Assembly (NCBI RefSeq): GCF_026283965.1
Contig: NZ_JAPDPD010000008.1
Coordinates: forward strand, 1-64,000
Direction of reading: 5' to 3'
DNA length: 64,000 bases
Source of the DNA: Dyella subtropica
GTDB taxonomy: Bacteria > Pseudomonadota > Gammaproteobacteria > Xanthomonadales > Rhodanobacteraceae
Part shown: piece by piece, positions 1-8,384 of the stretch
Numbering within the stretch: the first letter of the stretch is position 1
Layout of the letters: each line of letters begins with the position of its first letter
Position numbers and translations under genes: made by a program
Notes under the pieces: model-generated
Told to the model about the DNA's origin: nothing
The model's database searches: none
The model's input: only the letters and a program-made list of their open reading frames with translations

Positions 1-65
1 GGAGCCCACCCTGTGGGCGACCGGGCTCTGTGAAGCAGGGCCCGGTCGCCCACAGGGTGGGCTCC
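1..65. repeat. Long near-perfect inverted repeat (REP-like hairpin)
   Basis: Arms of 30 nt (1-30 and 36-65) pair with a single mismatch around a 5-nt loop TGAAG. The distal part of the right arm (CGCCCACAGGGTGGGCTCC) is itself a small hairpin. It is closely related to the element at 39321-39347 (CGCGCACAGGGTGCGCTCC), so this is a dispersed extragenic repeat. It could also act as a transcription terminator for a gene to the left of the window. Confidence 0.8.
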
Positions 66-326
66 TACATATAAGGTGTGGCGGCGAACGAAGTGGCGCC
101 CTTACGGTCCCAAAGCCGGGCAGGGGAGCTGCGACGAGGCGTGGTTCTCAGTTGGGGACGGGGCGCTTGCAAGTGCCCCCCTTTGAGCCCCATAAGCTAG
201 TGCTGGCGCGCCTTACGGACGGATCAACCACCGTGCGTGGTACCCGGGCGGCATGGCATAATCCACGATCTTTTTCAGGCGTCCGGCGGAAATTCCTGCT
301 GGCGCCGCTACTTACGAGACAAAGTG
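66..326. other. Intergenic leader upstream of yajC
   Basis: I see no supported gene here. The reading frame of yajC stays open upstream to 237, but that extension lacks the usual hydrophobic N-terminus and is not needed. CATAAT at 257-262 could be a -10 hexamer, but no convincing -35 lies at the right distance, so I do not call a promoter. Confidence 0.4.
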
Positions 327-668
327 ATGAATCTTCCGACCACCTTCATGCTCGCTCAGGCCGCTCCGGCCGCGGCCGGTGCCCAGGCGCCGAACCCGCT
401 GATGACCTTCCTGCCGCTGATCCTGCTGTTCGTGGTGTTCTATTTCCTGATGATCCGCCCGCAGATGAAGCGGCAGAAGGAGCACCGCACGATGGTCTCG
501 TCCTTGTCCAAGGGCGACGAAGTGGTGACCAATGGCGGCATCGCCGGTCGCGTGGAAGAAGTGGGCGAGGCTTTCCTCACCGTCGAGATCGCGCCGAACG
601 TGAAGATCAAGGTGCAGAAGAGCGCCATTTCCCAGGTGTTGCCCAAGGGCTCGCTGAAGTCGTCCTGA
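327..668 (+). CDS. yajC: Preprotein translocase subunit YajC
   Basis: This 113-aa inner-membrane protein associates with SecD and SecF and supports SecYEG-dependent protein export. The start at 327 (MNLPTTFMLAQA) follows a GTG three bases earlier and gives the normal family length. A single transmembrane segment (about residues 24-44, LMTFLPLILLFVVFYFLMI) is followed by the family signature RPQMKRQKE. The cytoplasmic C-terminal domain contains the typical GDEVVTNGGIAGRV stretch. The gene lies directly upstream of secD and secF in the order seen throughout proteobacteria, so identity is very secure. The upstream neighbours tgt and queA, common in this position, are not in the window. Confidence 0.96.
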   Translation: MNLPTTFMLAQAAPAAAGAQAPNPLMTFLPLILLFVVFYFLMIRPQMKRQKEHRTMVSSLSKGDEVVTNGGIAGRVEEVGEAFLTVEIAPNVKIKVQKSAISQVLPKGSLKSS

Positions 669-746
669 TACGGTGTGGGGCAGACGCCCCCGCGCCTCCA
701 CTCGAATGATGCTACCGCCGCGGCCCTCGTGCCGCGGCTTTGACGG

Positions 747-2645
747 ATGCAAGGCATGAGTGATTTTCCACGCTGGAAATACTTTCTGGTCGCCATCGTA
801 TTGGTGCTCGGGATCATCTACGCGCTACCGAACGTGTATATGCCGGTGCAGGCCGTGCAGATCACTGCGAACCATGACGCCAAGGTGGATGAGGCGCTGA
901 GGCAGAAAGTGATCGGTGCGCTGACGCAGCAGAACATCGCGTACGGCAGCATCACCATCAAGCCGAACCCCGCGAAGGGTGATCAGTTGATGGCGGGTTT
1001 CGCCAACCCCGACCTGCAGAAGAGCGGCCTGGACGCCATCAAGGCGGCGCTTGGCAACGACTACACCGTAGCGCTCAACCTCGAATCCACCGTGCCGCGC
1101 TGGTTGCGCGCCATTGGCGCCAACGCGATGCCGCTGGGTCTCGACCTGCAGGGCGGTGTGCACTTCCTGATGGAAGTCGATCAGAACAACATGATCGACA
1201 AGCAGGAAACGCGCTATATGGACGATATCCGTAGCCTGCTGCGCGACAAGAAGATCAATTACGAGTCGGTGGTGCGCAATGCCACGCGCGGACAAGGCGT
1301 GGTGGTGACCCTGCGTTCCAGTGAGGATCGCACCGCCGCGGGCAATGCCATCCTCGCGGAATACCCCGACCTCGTCATGCAGGACGGCGCCGCTACCGGC
1401 GATCGCTTCGTGCTCAACGCTGCCGTGAAGCCGGACAAGCTGCGCGAGATGTCGCTCAACACGGTGCGCCAGAATCTCACCACCCTGCGCAATCGTATCA
1501 ACGTGCTGGGCGTGTCCGAGCCGATCATCCAGCAGCAGGGTGACAGCCGAATCATCGTCGAGCTGGCCGGTGTGCAGGACACGGCTGACGCGAAGAAGTT
1601 GATCGGCGCCACGGCTACGCTGGAATATCGCGCTGAAGGCGGTTCCGACCAGCAGGCTATGGATGCCGTTCGCACCGGCAACGTGCCCCCGAATGCGCGT
1701 CTCTATTACGAGCGCGGCAGCAGGCGCCCGATCCTGCTGAACAAACAGGTGATCGCCACCGGCGATCAGCTGGTGACCGCCAATTCGGCCGTCGATCAGC
1801 AGACCGGCTCCGCCGCGGTAGCGGTAACGCTGAACGCGGCGGGCGCCAAGAAGATGCTGGACTTCACCTCCGGCAACGTCGGCAAGCGCATGGGTGTGGT
1901 GTACGTCGAGACCACCTACGAGGTGAAGACCGTGGACGGCAAGGAAGTGCGCGTGCCCAAGGTCACCGAGGAGGTGATCAACTACGCCGTCATCAATGGC
2001 GTGTTCGGCAAGAACTTCCAGACCACCGGCCTGCACGGCCAAAAGGAAGCCTCCGAGCTGTCCAACTTGCTGCGTGGCGGTTCGCTGGCTGCGCCGGTCT
2101 ATATCGTCGAGGAGCGCGTGATCGGTCCCAGCCTCGGCCAGGACAACATCGCCAAGGGCATGACGGCGGTGATGCTTGGCCTGGGCCTGGTGCTGCTGGC
2201 CGCCGCCATCTACTACAAGCTGTTCGGCCTGGTGGCCGACGTGGCGCTGTTCTTCAACTTGGTGATCCTGCTGGCGGTGATGTCGATGATCGGCGTTACG
2301 CTGACCATGCCCGGTATCGCCGGTATCGTGCTGACGCTGGGTATGGCGATCGACGCCAACGTGCTGATCTGCGAACGCATCCGCGAGGAACTGCGTAACG
2401 GGTCGACGCCGCTGGCTTCGATCCGTGCCGGTTACGAGAAAGCGTGGGCGACCATTCTGGACGCCAACGTCACCCATCTGATCGCCGCACTGGCCCTGAC
2501 CACCATGGGCTCCGGCCCCATCAAGGGCTTCGGTGTGACGCTGCTGATCGGCATCCTGACCTCGATGTTCACCTCGGTCACCCTGACCCACGCCATCACC
2601 GCGCTGCTCCACGGCGGTCGCAAGCTCAAGACGCTGTCGGTCTGA
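747..2645 (+). CDS. secD: Protein translocase subunit SecD
   Basis: SecD is an RND-superfamily inner-membrane protein that works with SecF, using the proton gradient to complete export and release of Sec substrates in the periplasm. The 632-aa product has an N-terminal membrane segment (FPRWKYFLVAIVLVLGIIYALP), a large periplasmic P1 region that includes the conserved LGLDLQGGVHFLMEVD motif, and a C-terminal block of five transmembrane helices with the GMAIDANVLICERIREE motif of helix 4. ATG 747 is used here, but ATG 756 (MSDFPRWKYF) matches relatives better and has GACGGA upstream, so it may be the true start. SecF follows 16 bp after the stop. Confidence 0.96.
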   Translation: MQGMSDFPRWKYFLVAIVLVLGIIYALPNVYMPVQAVQITANHDAKVDEALRQKVIGALTQQNIAYGSITIKPNPAKGDQLMAGFANPDLQKSGLDAIKAALGNDYTVALNLESTVPRWLRAIGANAMPLGLDLQGGVHFLMEVDQNNMIDKQETRYMDDIRSLLRDKKINYESVVRNATRGQGVVVTLRSSEDRTAAGNAILAEYPDLVMQDGAATGDRFVLNAAVKPDKLREMSLNTVRQNLTTLRNRINVLGVSEPIIQQQGDSRIIVELAGVQDTADAKKLIGATATLEYRAEGGSDQQAMDAVRTGNVPPNARLYYERGSRRPILLNKQVIATGDQLVTANSAVDQQTGSAAVAVTLNAAGAKKMLDFTSGNVGKRMGVVYVETTYEVKTVDGKEVRVPKVTEEVINYAVINGVFGKNFQTTGLHGQKEASELSNLLRGGSLAAPVYIVEERVIGPSLGQDNIAKGMTAVMLGLGLVLLAAAIYYKLFGLVADVALFFNLVILLAVMSMIGVTLTMPGIAGIVLTLGMAIDANVLICERIREELRNGSTPLASIRAGYEKAWATILDANVTHLIAALALTTMGSGPIKGFGVTLLIGILTSMFTSVTLTHAITALLHGGRKLKTLSV

Positions 2646-2661
2646 AGAGGAACAGACACTC

Positions 2662-3618
2662 ATGGAAATCTTCAACCACAACAGTAATGTCAACTTCCTC
2701 GGCATGAGGAAGTTCAGCATCGGCATCGCCGTGCTGCTGATTTGCGCCTCGCTGGCCATGCTGCTTACGCGCGGGCTCGACTACGGTCTGGACTTCACCG
2801 GCGGTGTTTCCGCGGATGTGAGTTATCAGCAGTCGGTAGCGGTGGGTGACGTGCGCGGGGCGCTGACCAAGGCCGGCATGGCGAGCGCCGTGGTGCAAAG
2901 CATGGGCGGCACCAAGGACGTCTCTATCCGTATGCAGCCCACGGCTGCCATGAAGGACAGCGACGGCAAGGTGAATCTCGACAAGGTGTCCACGGTCATC
3001 GCTGCCGCTCTACAGGCGACGCGGCCGGATGCCGTGCTGAAGAGCCGCTCCTCGGTCAGCTCGCAGGTGGGCGACGAGCTGCGCAGCGACGGTTTCGTCG
3101 CGGCGATCTTCGTGATCCTGGGCATCGGCATCTATCTGTGGATACGTTTCGAGCGCCGCTTCGCCATCGCTGCCCTCGCTACCGAGGTGCACGACGTGCT
3201 GGTGACGCTCGGCGTGCTGGCGCTGATGCGACGTGAATTCGATCTCACCGTGCTGGCCTCGGTGCTGGCGGTGATCGGTTACTCGATCAACGACAAGGTG
3301 GTGGTGTTCGACCGTATCCGCGAACTGTTCCGCCTGGCCCGCAAGGCCGAGCCGGAGGAGGTGCTCAACCGCTCGATCAACAGCACGCTGTCGCGAACGA
3401 TCATCACCTCGCTGTTCACCAGCATCACCATGGCGGCGCTGTTTTTCATTGGTGGCCCGGTGGTACACGGCTTCGCCATCACCATGTTGATCGGCATCCT
3501 GGTGGGCACGCTGTCCTCCATCTTCGTCGCCAGCCCGATCCTGCTGTGGCTGGGCGTGTCGAAGAAAGACCTGATGCCGCAGACCAAGGAAAACCCGGAA
3601 TTGGCGCGCCGGCCCTGA
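2662..3618 (+). CDS. secF: Protein translocase subunit SecF
   Basis: SecF is the partner of SecD in the SecDF-YajC complex of the inner membrane. The 318-aa protein has an N-terminal transmembrane helix and the motif DYGLDFTGGVS in the first periplasmic region. A six-helix SecF/SecD export domain carries GYSINDKVVVFDRIRE and the following NRSINSTLSRTIITS segment. An AGAGGAA ribosome binding site lies upstream of ATG 2662. The gene closes the yajC-secD-secF operon, and a strong intrinsic terminator follows at 3643-3673. Confidence 0.96.
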   Translation: MEIFNHNSNVNFLGMRKFSIGIAVLLICASLAMLLTRGLDYGLDFTGGVSADVSYQQSVAVGDVRGALTKAGMASAVVQSMGGTKDVSIRMQPTAAMKDSDGKVNLDKVSTVIAAALQATRPDAVLKSRSSVSSQVGDELRSDGFVAAIFVILGIGIYLWIRFERRFAIAALATEVHDVLVTLGVLALMRREFDLTVLASVLAVIGYSINDKVVVFDRIRELFRLARKAEPEEVLNRSINSTLSRTIITSLFTSITMAALFFIGGPVVHGFAITMLIGILVGTLSSIFVASPILLWLGVSKKDLMPQTKENPELARRP

Positions 3619-3642
3619 TTCGCGCTGATCATCTGATGTCCC

Positions 3643-3673
3643 AAAGGCCCGGTCTTTACCGGGCCTTTTTTTT
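3643..3673 (+). terminator. Intrinsic terminator after secF
   Basis: The GC-rich stem AAGGCCCGG / CCGGGCCTT with a short loop is followed by an unbroken run of T (3666-3673). It lies 25 bp after the secF stop and ends the secDF operon. Confidence 0.9.
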
Positions 3674-3943
3674 GCCCGCGAGAAATTGCGGATGCTTCCA
3701 GGCAATCGATTTCAGTCCCGAGAAGTGCCGGAAGCTTTTGTTTCTGGGTAGAGAAAGGAAGCGAAAACGGAATGAAGGAACCGATGGCAATCGGGAGGAG
3801 GTCAGTTCTGCTTGACGCATGTTCTTGCGATACGGCAATCCCTTACGCCAATTGGTGGCACACAGTCGAGAGGCATTTTCACGTCACCCCTACGACATTT
3901 TCACGCCGTATACCGTGCCGTGACGCCATTCATTAATTAATTG
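3674..3943. other. Intergenic spacer before the TonB receptor promoter
   Basis: No gene is supported here. Short open frames in both directions lack ribosome sites and recognisable protein features. The stretch is less GC-rich than the surrounding genes and probably only separates the secDF operon from the receptor promoter. Confidence 0.4.
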
Positions 3944-3972
3944 TTGACTTATCGTGAGGGCCGACGTTATGT
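3944..3972 (+). promoter_or_regulatory. Candidate sigma-70 promoter of the TonB-dependent receptor
   Basis: TTGACT (3944-3949) is separated by 17 bp from TTATGT (3967-3972) inside an AT-rich stretch (ATTAATTAATTG) that stands out from the GC-rich background. Transcription starting about 3980 would give a leader of roughly 210 nt before ATG 4188. Confidence 0.5.
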
Positions 3973-4152
3973 TCGGAATATTCCGCGGTGACAGTTCTGC
4001 GACAGCTTGCGAACGCTTTGGGAAAGGTCGCAAGAAATCGAGATCTGGCTGGGGAGTGCAAGGACTACATCTGCAGGGGGATTCCTACGGACGTACATCC
4101 TTGCGGCCTTTTGACCTATCGCCTGCCATTGAAGGCGGTGTTGCTCAATTTT

Positions 4153-4174
4153 GCCCACCCTCAGTGGGCGTTTT
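4153..4174 (+). promoter_or_regulatory. Hairpin plus T-run in the 5' leader of the TonB receptor
   Basis: GCCCAC-CCTCA-GTGGGC followed by GTTTT sits just before the GGGGAGA ribosome binding site of the receptor gene. It resembles a weak intrinsic terminator and could act as an attenuator or mask the ribosome site. This is inference from base pairing only. Confidence 0.4.
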
Positions 4175-4187
4175 CGGGGAGATCCAC

Positions 4188-7100
4188 ATGAGTTTTCGTT
4201 CGTTGAATCGCGGTTATCTGCGCTATTCGGCGCTTGCTGCCGCATTGATGGTGGGCATGACCGGCGCGGCTTTCGCCCAGTCGACCACCGGTAACATCTT
4301 CGGCCAGGCGGAAGCCGGCGAAACCGTCACCATCACCAGCGCCACCGGTCTGACCCGTCAGATCCAGACGGATGCCAACGGCCGTTACAGCACCAACAAC
4401 CTTCCGATCGGCTCCTACACCGTGACCTTGCAGAAGGGTGGCGCCACGGTCGACACGCGCAAGGACGTCACCGTCAAGGTGGGTTCGGGTACCGAAGTCT
4501 CGTTTGCCTCTGCCACCAACGCCTCCGCGCTGTCGGCCGTGACGGTGACGGCGAACGCCTTGCCGGCTATCGACGTCTCGGGTGTCGACTCCCGTACGGT
4601 CATCACCTCCCAGGAGCTGGCCCGTCTACCGCTGGCGCGTAGCGCCGAGGCGATCGCTCTGCTGGCACCGGGCGTGGTGCAGGGTAGCGGCTACTTCTCC
4701 GGTAACCTTGGTGGTCCGGTGGTGTCGTTCGGCGGCTCTTCGGTGACCGAGAACGCTTACTACATCAACGGCTTCAACACGACTGACCCGCTCAGCGGCT
4801 TCGGCGGTCTGACCCTGCCCTACGGCGCGATCGACCAGCAGGAAATCCTGATGGGCGGCTACGGTGCGCAGTATGGCCGTTCCGACGGTGGCGTGATCAG
4901 CCAGGTCGGCAAGCGCGGTACCAACGAGTGGCATTTCGGTGGTCAGATCCAGTGGACCCCGACCGATCTGAAGAGCGATCCGAAGAACTACTACCTGGTC
5001 AACAAAAACGGTTCGCAGGGTCCGATTCGTCAGTACCGCAACAACAACAAGGCCTGGACCACCACGGTCGATGGCTATGTCGGCGGCCCGCTGATCAAGG
5101 ACAAGCTGTTCTTCTTCGGCGCGTACGAAGCCGAGCGCCAGATGGGGCAGTACACCGACACCACCGCCTCGCCGTTCACGACCCATCAGAAATGGGACAA
5201 CCCGAAGTGGTACGGCAAGCTCGACTGGAACATCACCGACAGCAATATCCTTGAAGTCACTGGTGCCTCCAGCAAGTCGTCGTACCAGGGTCAGATGAAC
5301 AGCTTCAACTACAAGACCCTCCAGGAAGGCGCGTTCGACCATTACGACACGTCGACCAAGAACGGTGCCGATCTGTATTCGGGCAAGTTCACCAGCTACA
5401 TCACCGACGACCTGACCTTGACCGCCATGTACGGCAAGATGAAGGGCACGTACTACAGCAACACCCCTGGTTTCGATCCGACCAACCCGCATCTGTTCAC
5501 CCCGGAGAACGAGAATCCGGCGTTGAACGGTGGTAACACGATCACCAACAACCAGACGATCTCGACGATCAATCTGCCGGGTCACAAGTCGACTAACACC
5601 AACCTGCGCGTCGACCTGAGCTACAAGCTCGGCAGCCACACGCTCACCGCGGGTATCGACAACCAGAACGTGAAGAATACCGACGCGGGCACCATGTTCC
5701 CGCCCGATGGTCTGGGCTATGCATGGCAATACGGCCAGCGCACCGACCCCAATGGCAATCCGGCGCCGAACCTCTACATCGTTGGTGGTCCGGGTTCGGC
5801 CCAGCCGGGTGCGGATTGGCATAACTCGCCCTGGGTCGTATCGACTGGCTCTTATGCCGGTGGTGACCAGGGTTACTACGTCACCAAGTACAGGTATCAC
5901 GACAACGCCTCGGTCCGTGTGGCCCAGCGTGCGCAGTACATTCAGGACGACTGGCAGGTCAACGACCGCTGGTTGGTCAAGCTTGGTCTGCGCAACGACC
6001 AGTTCACCAACTACAACGCTGCTGGCCAGCCTTACCTCCGTCTGACCAAGCCGCAGTGGGCGCCCCGCGTCGGCTTCAGCTGGGACGTGAACGGCGATTC
6101 CAGCTTCAAGGTCTACGGCAATGCCGGGCGCTACTACCTCGCCATGCCGACCAGCGTCGCTCTGCGTTCCGCCGGTTCGTCGCTATTCACCAATGAGTAC
6201 TACACCTACACCGGTATCAACGCCAACGGCGTGCCGACCGGTCTGACCCCAATCAACACCAGCTTAGGTGCAGGCGCTCCGTTCTCGGCTAACAACGAGT
6301 ATGGCCAGCCGCGCGATCCGAAGCTGGGCGCTGCCGAGAACCTCAAGTCGGAATACCAGGATGAGTACATCCTCGGCTTCGACAAGAAGCTGGGCGACTC
6401 GTGGGTGTACGGCGCCAAGGCGACCTATCGCAATCTGCGCAACGCGATCGACGACACCGCCGACAGCACCTCGATCATCAGAAAGATGAATGCGATGGGT
6501 ATCGACCCGGCGACCTACGACGCCACCCAGGTGCCAGGCAGCATCCTGATCAACCCGGGTAAGAACGCCACGTTCGATGTGGCGAAGCTGGCTGGTGGCT
6601 ATTACAGGGTCCCGATGGATTGGAAGAAGGACTTTGGCTTCAACACCACGCTGAAGCGCAAGTACTACGGCCTGAACATGTACCTCGAGCATCCGTTTGA
6701 CGGCAAGTGGTACGCCAAGGTCGACTACCTGTGGTCGCGTAGCTACGGCAACACGGAAGGTCAGGTGCGCAGCGACATCGGCCAGACCGACGTTTCGGCC
6801 ACGGTGGACTGGGACTACGCGCAGATTATGGACTACGCCAATGGCTACCAGTCCAACGACCGCAGGCATCAGATCAAGGCTTACGGCTCGTATCAGATCG
6901 CTCCGGAGTGGATGGTGTCCGGTAATTTGGCGATCCTGTCCGGCACGCCGCGTATGTGCCTCGGTTATTACGGTGCCAATCAGAGTGACCCGGTCGGCTA
7001 TGGTGTGATCTATCACTTCTGCCATGGACACCCGGACAGGCCTGGCGACGAGCGCAACCCGTGGACCTACTTGCTCAGCTTGAGTGGCGAGTATCGTCCG

Positions 7101-7265
7101 GAATGGGCGGACAAGAAGCTCGGTCTGAGCGTGATGGTCTACAACGTGCTTAACAAGCAGACCAACACGCAAGTTCGCGCGAATTCAACCACCGCACGGT
7201 ACCTGCAGCCGCTCTTCTCGCAGACGCCGCGTTACGTCCGCTTCGGTGTGACGTACGACTTCTAA
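4188..7265 (+). CDS. Oar-like TonB-dependent outer membrane receptor
   Basis: The 1025-aa outer membrane protein probably imports a large or scarce substrate by the TonB/ExbBD energy system; the substrate is not evident. A signal peptide (residues 1-28, ending GAAFAQS) precedes a carboxypeptidase-regulatory-like beta-sandwich (TGNIFGQAEAGETVTI onward). A plug domain (VITSQELARLPLARSAEAIALL, then SVTENAYYINGFNTTDPL) and a long beta-barrel follow, ending in aromatic phenylalanine (VTYDF), as expected for BAM-dependent insertion. The start at 4188 has GGGGAGA upstream; the open frame extends to 3954 but that part does not look like protein. The gene is monocistronic, with its own promoter and terminator. 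Oar-type receptors are abundant in Xanthomonadales. Confidence 0.88.
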   Translation: MSFRSLNRGYLRYSALAAALMVGMTGAAFAQSTTGNIFGQAEAGETVTITSATGLTRQIQTDANGRYSTNNLPIGSYTVTLQKGGATVDTRKDVTVKVGSGTEVSFASATNASALSAVTVTANALPAIDVSGVDSRTVITSQELARLPLARSAEAIALLAPGVVQGSGYFSGNLGGPVVSFGGSSVTENAYYINGFNTTDPLSGFGGLTLPYGAIDQQEILMGGYGAQYGRSDGGVISQVGKRGTNEWHFGGQIQWTPTDLKSDPKNYYLVNKNGSQGPIRQYRNNNKAWTTTVDGYVGGPLIKDKLFFFGAYEAERQMGQYTDTTASPFTTHQKWDNPKWYGKLDWNITDSNILEVTGASSKSSYQGQMNSFNYKTLQEGAFDHYDTSTKNGADLYSGKFTSYITDDLTLTAMYGKMKGTYYSNTPGFDPTNPHLFTPENENPALNGGNTITNNQTISTINLPGHKSTNTNLRVDLSYKLGSHTLTAGIDNQNVKNTDAGTMFPPDGLGYAWQYGQRTDPNGNPAPNLYIVGGPGSAQPGADWHNSPWVVSTGSYAGGDQGYYVTKYRYHDNASVRVAQRAQYIQDDWQVNDRWLVKLGLRNDQFTNYNAAGQPYLRLTKPQWAPRVGFSWDVNGDSSFKVYGNAGRYYLAMPTSVALRSAGSSLFTNEYYTYTGINANGVPTGLTPINTSLGAGAPFSANNEYGQPRDPKLGAAENLKSEYQDEYILGFDKKLGDSWVYGAKATYRNLRNAIDDTADSTSIIRKMNAMGIDPATYDATQVPGSILINPGKNATFDVAKLAGGYYRVPMDWKKDFGFNTTLKRKYYGLNMYLEHPFDGKWYAKVDYLWSRSYGNTEGQVRSDIGQTDVSATVDWDYAQIMDYANGYQSNDRRHQIKAYGSYQIAPEWMVSGNLAILSGTPRMCLGYYGANQSDPVGYGVIYHFCHGHPDRPGDERNPWTYLLSLSGEYRPEWADKKLGLSVMVYNVLNKQTNTQVRANSTTARYLQPLFSQTPRYVRFGVTYDF

Positions 7266-7344
7266 GATGTGTAATCCGGGCCTTCGTTGGAAAGTTACGA
7301 AGGCCTGGGGCTCACGTAGAGAAGTAGCGTTCTGACAAAAATTA

Positions 7345-7379
7345 AACGTGCGTCGATTGTCTCGGCGCACGTTTTTTTT
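7345..7379 (+). terminator. Intrinsic terminator after the Oar-like receptor
   Basis: The stem AACGTGCG / CGCACGTT has a 13-nt loop, and eight T residues run from the 3' arm (7372-7379). It lies about 80 bp beyond the receptor stop. Confidence 0.85.
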
Positions 7380-7452
7380 ACCTTGAGGAAAGTCATCTCA
7401 AGGGGTTTGTGGCAACGACTAACTAACTGCAACCACACATGGAGAAATGGAT

Positions 7453-7791
7453 ATGCACCATGGGTTCAAGATGTCGAAGCGGTTTTTCCTGGGATTGACG
7501 GGTGGTCTTTTGCTCAGTGGAAGTGCGTGGGCTGTCAATCCAGGCGGGACAATTGTAAAAAATAGCTACTACAGCGATGCGTCCATGACCGTCAGGGTCG
7601 GTGAAAGGGACTACAACTGCCAAGGCCAAGTGACGTGGTGGGGGCAGCAGACCATGTATCAGTCTTTCACCGCAAAAGAGTGCGCGGATACTGGCGGTAG
7701 CACAGGCGGTGGCGGCGGCGGAGATCTACCTGGGCCGCCCAACTGTACGGTCATATATACGCCTTACCCCGAGGCGATTTGTGGCGGTTAA
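7453..7791 (+). CDS. Small secreted protein, resembles DUF6289 family
   Basis: A 112-aa exported protein of unknown function. It has a signal peptide (SKRFFLGLTGGLLLSGSAWA), a short mature region with NSYYSDASMTVRVGERDYNCQGQV, a glycine-rich linker (GGSTGGGGGG) and a proline-rich tail ending TPYPEAICGG. The YYSDASMTxxVGE...C pattern resembles small proteins I remember annotated as DUF6289 in Xanthomonadales; this is memory of the family, not a search. The mature region has four cysteines, so disulfides are possible. GGAG at 7441-7444 favours ATG 7453; ATG 7447 and ATG 7471 are alternatives. A terminator follows directly. Confidence 0.7.
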   Translation: MHHGFKMSKRFFLGLTGGLLLSGSAWAVNPGGTIVKNSYYSDASMTVRVGERDYNCQGQVTWWGQQTMYQSFTAKECADTGGSTGGGGGGDLPGPPNCTVIYTPYPEAICGG

Positions 7792-7798
7792 TAAAGAA

Positions 7799-7821
7799 AG
7801 CCCGGCATTAGCCGGGCTTTT
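7799..7821 (+). terminator. Intrinsic terminator after the small secreted protein
   Basis: AAGCCCGGC-ATTA-GCCGGGCTT followed by TT lies only 8 bp after the stop codon. The stem is short, perfect and GC-rich, typical of a rho-independent terminator. Confidence 0.85.
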
Positions 7822-7919
7822 CATTTCGGTATGACGCACGACTTCTGGTAGCTAAGGCCGATCTCACACAGTGTCGTGGAATCCATGGCAGCGACGATTG
7901 AGACAAGAGCGAGGGATCC

Positions 7920-8357
7920 ATGACAACGGCAGGTGTAAACGTCGCACACGCCGAAACCGATGCGGAGATCACCGCAACCTTCGATGTCATGCAGCAGCTC
8001 CGCCCTCATCTGGAGCGCGAGCACTACGTCCCGCTGATCCGAAGCCTGATGGTCAGCGACGGACTCGGATTGCTCGCGCTGTTAGTCGACGGAACCGTAC
8101 AGGCGGTGGCCTCGTATCGCGTGATGAACATGCTGTATTGCGGACGGCTGCTCTATGTGGACGATCTGGTTGCCGACGAGCGTGTCCGCTCGCATGGCTA
8201 CGGCGCACAGTTGATCGACCGGCTCAAGCAGGAAGGGCGTGCACTCGGATGCAGCGAGATACAGCTGATCTCACGTGTGACGCGGGAACAGGCTCACCGG
8301 TTCTACTTTCGTGAGGGCTTCGGCGTGGAATGCTTCCACTTCCGGGCCAAGCTTTAG
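7920..8357 (+). CDS. GNAT family N-acetyltransferase
   Basis: The 145-aa protein is a predicted acetyl-CoA-dependent acetyltransferase of unknown substrate. It shows the GNAT core: beta4 (LLYVDDLVADERVRSHGYGAQLI) with the pyrophosphate-binding R-x-x-G-x-G/A element in the form RSHGYG, and a C-terminal ending (AHRFYFREGFGVECFHFR) with the usual aromatic residue near helix alpha4. GAGCGAGGATCC precedes ATG 7920. It is a single gene between a terminator and a convergent minus-strand gene. Nothing nearby indicates the substrate. Confidence 0.85.
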   Translation: MTTAGVNVAHAETDAEITATFDVMQQLRPHLEREHYVPLIRSLMVSDGLGLLALLVDGTVQAVASYRVMNMLYCGRLLYVDDLVADERVRSHGYGAQLIDRLKQEGRALGCSEIQLISRVTREQAHRFYFREGFGVECFHFRAKL

Positions 8358-8384
8358 CGAGACAGGAGCAGCGGCAGCGTCCGC

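Noticed and set aside
825-2759. A 644-codon open frame on the minus strand
   Set aside because: It is the antisense of secD, which has unmistakable motifs; the predicted protein is low-complexity His/Gly/Asp.
3656-3838. A small minus-strand reading frame after secF
   Set aside because: It begins upstream of and runs through the secF terminator hairpin, with no ribosome site or protein-like features.
4188-7265. Siderophore or vitamin B12 specificity for the Oar-like receptor
   Set aside because: No Fur box, cobalamin riboswitch or biosynthesis gene is visible nearby; the substrate cannot be assigned.
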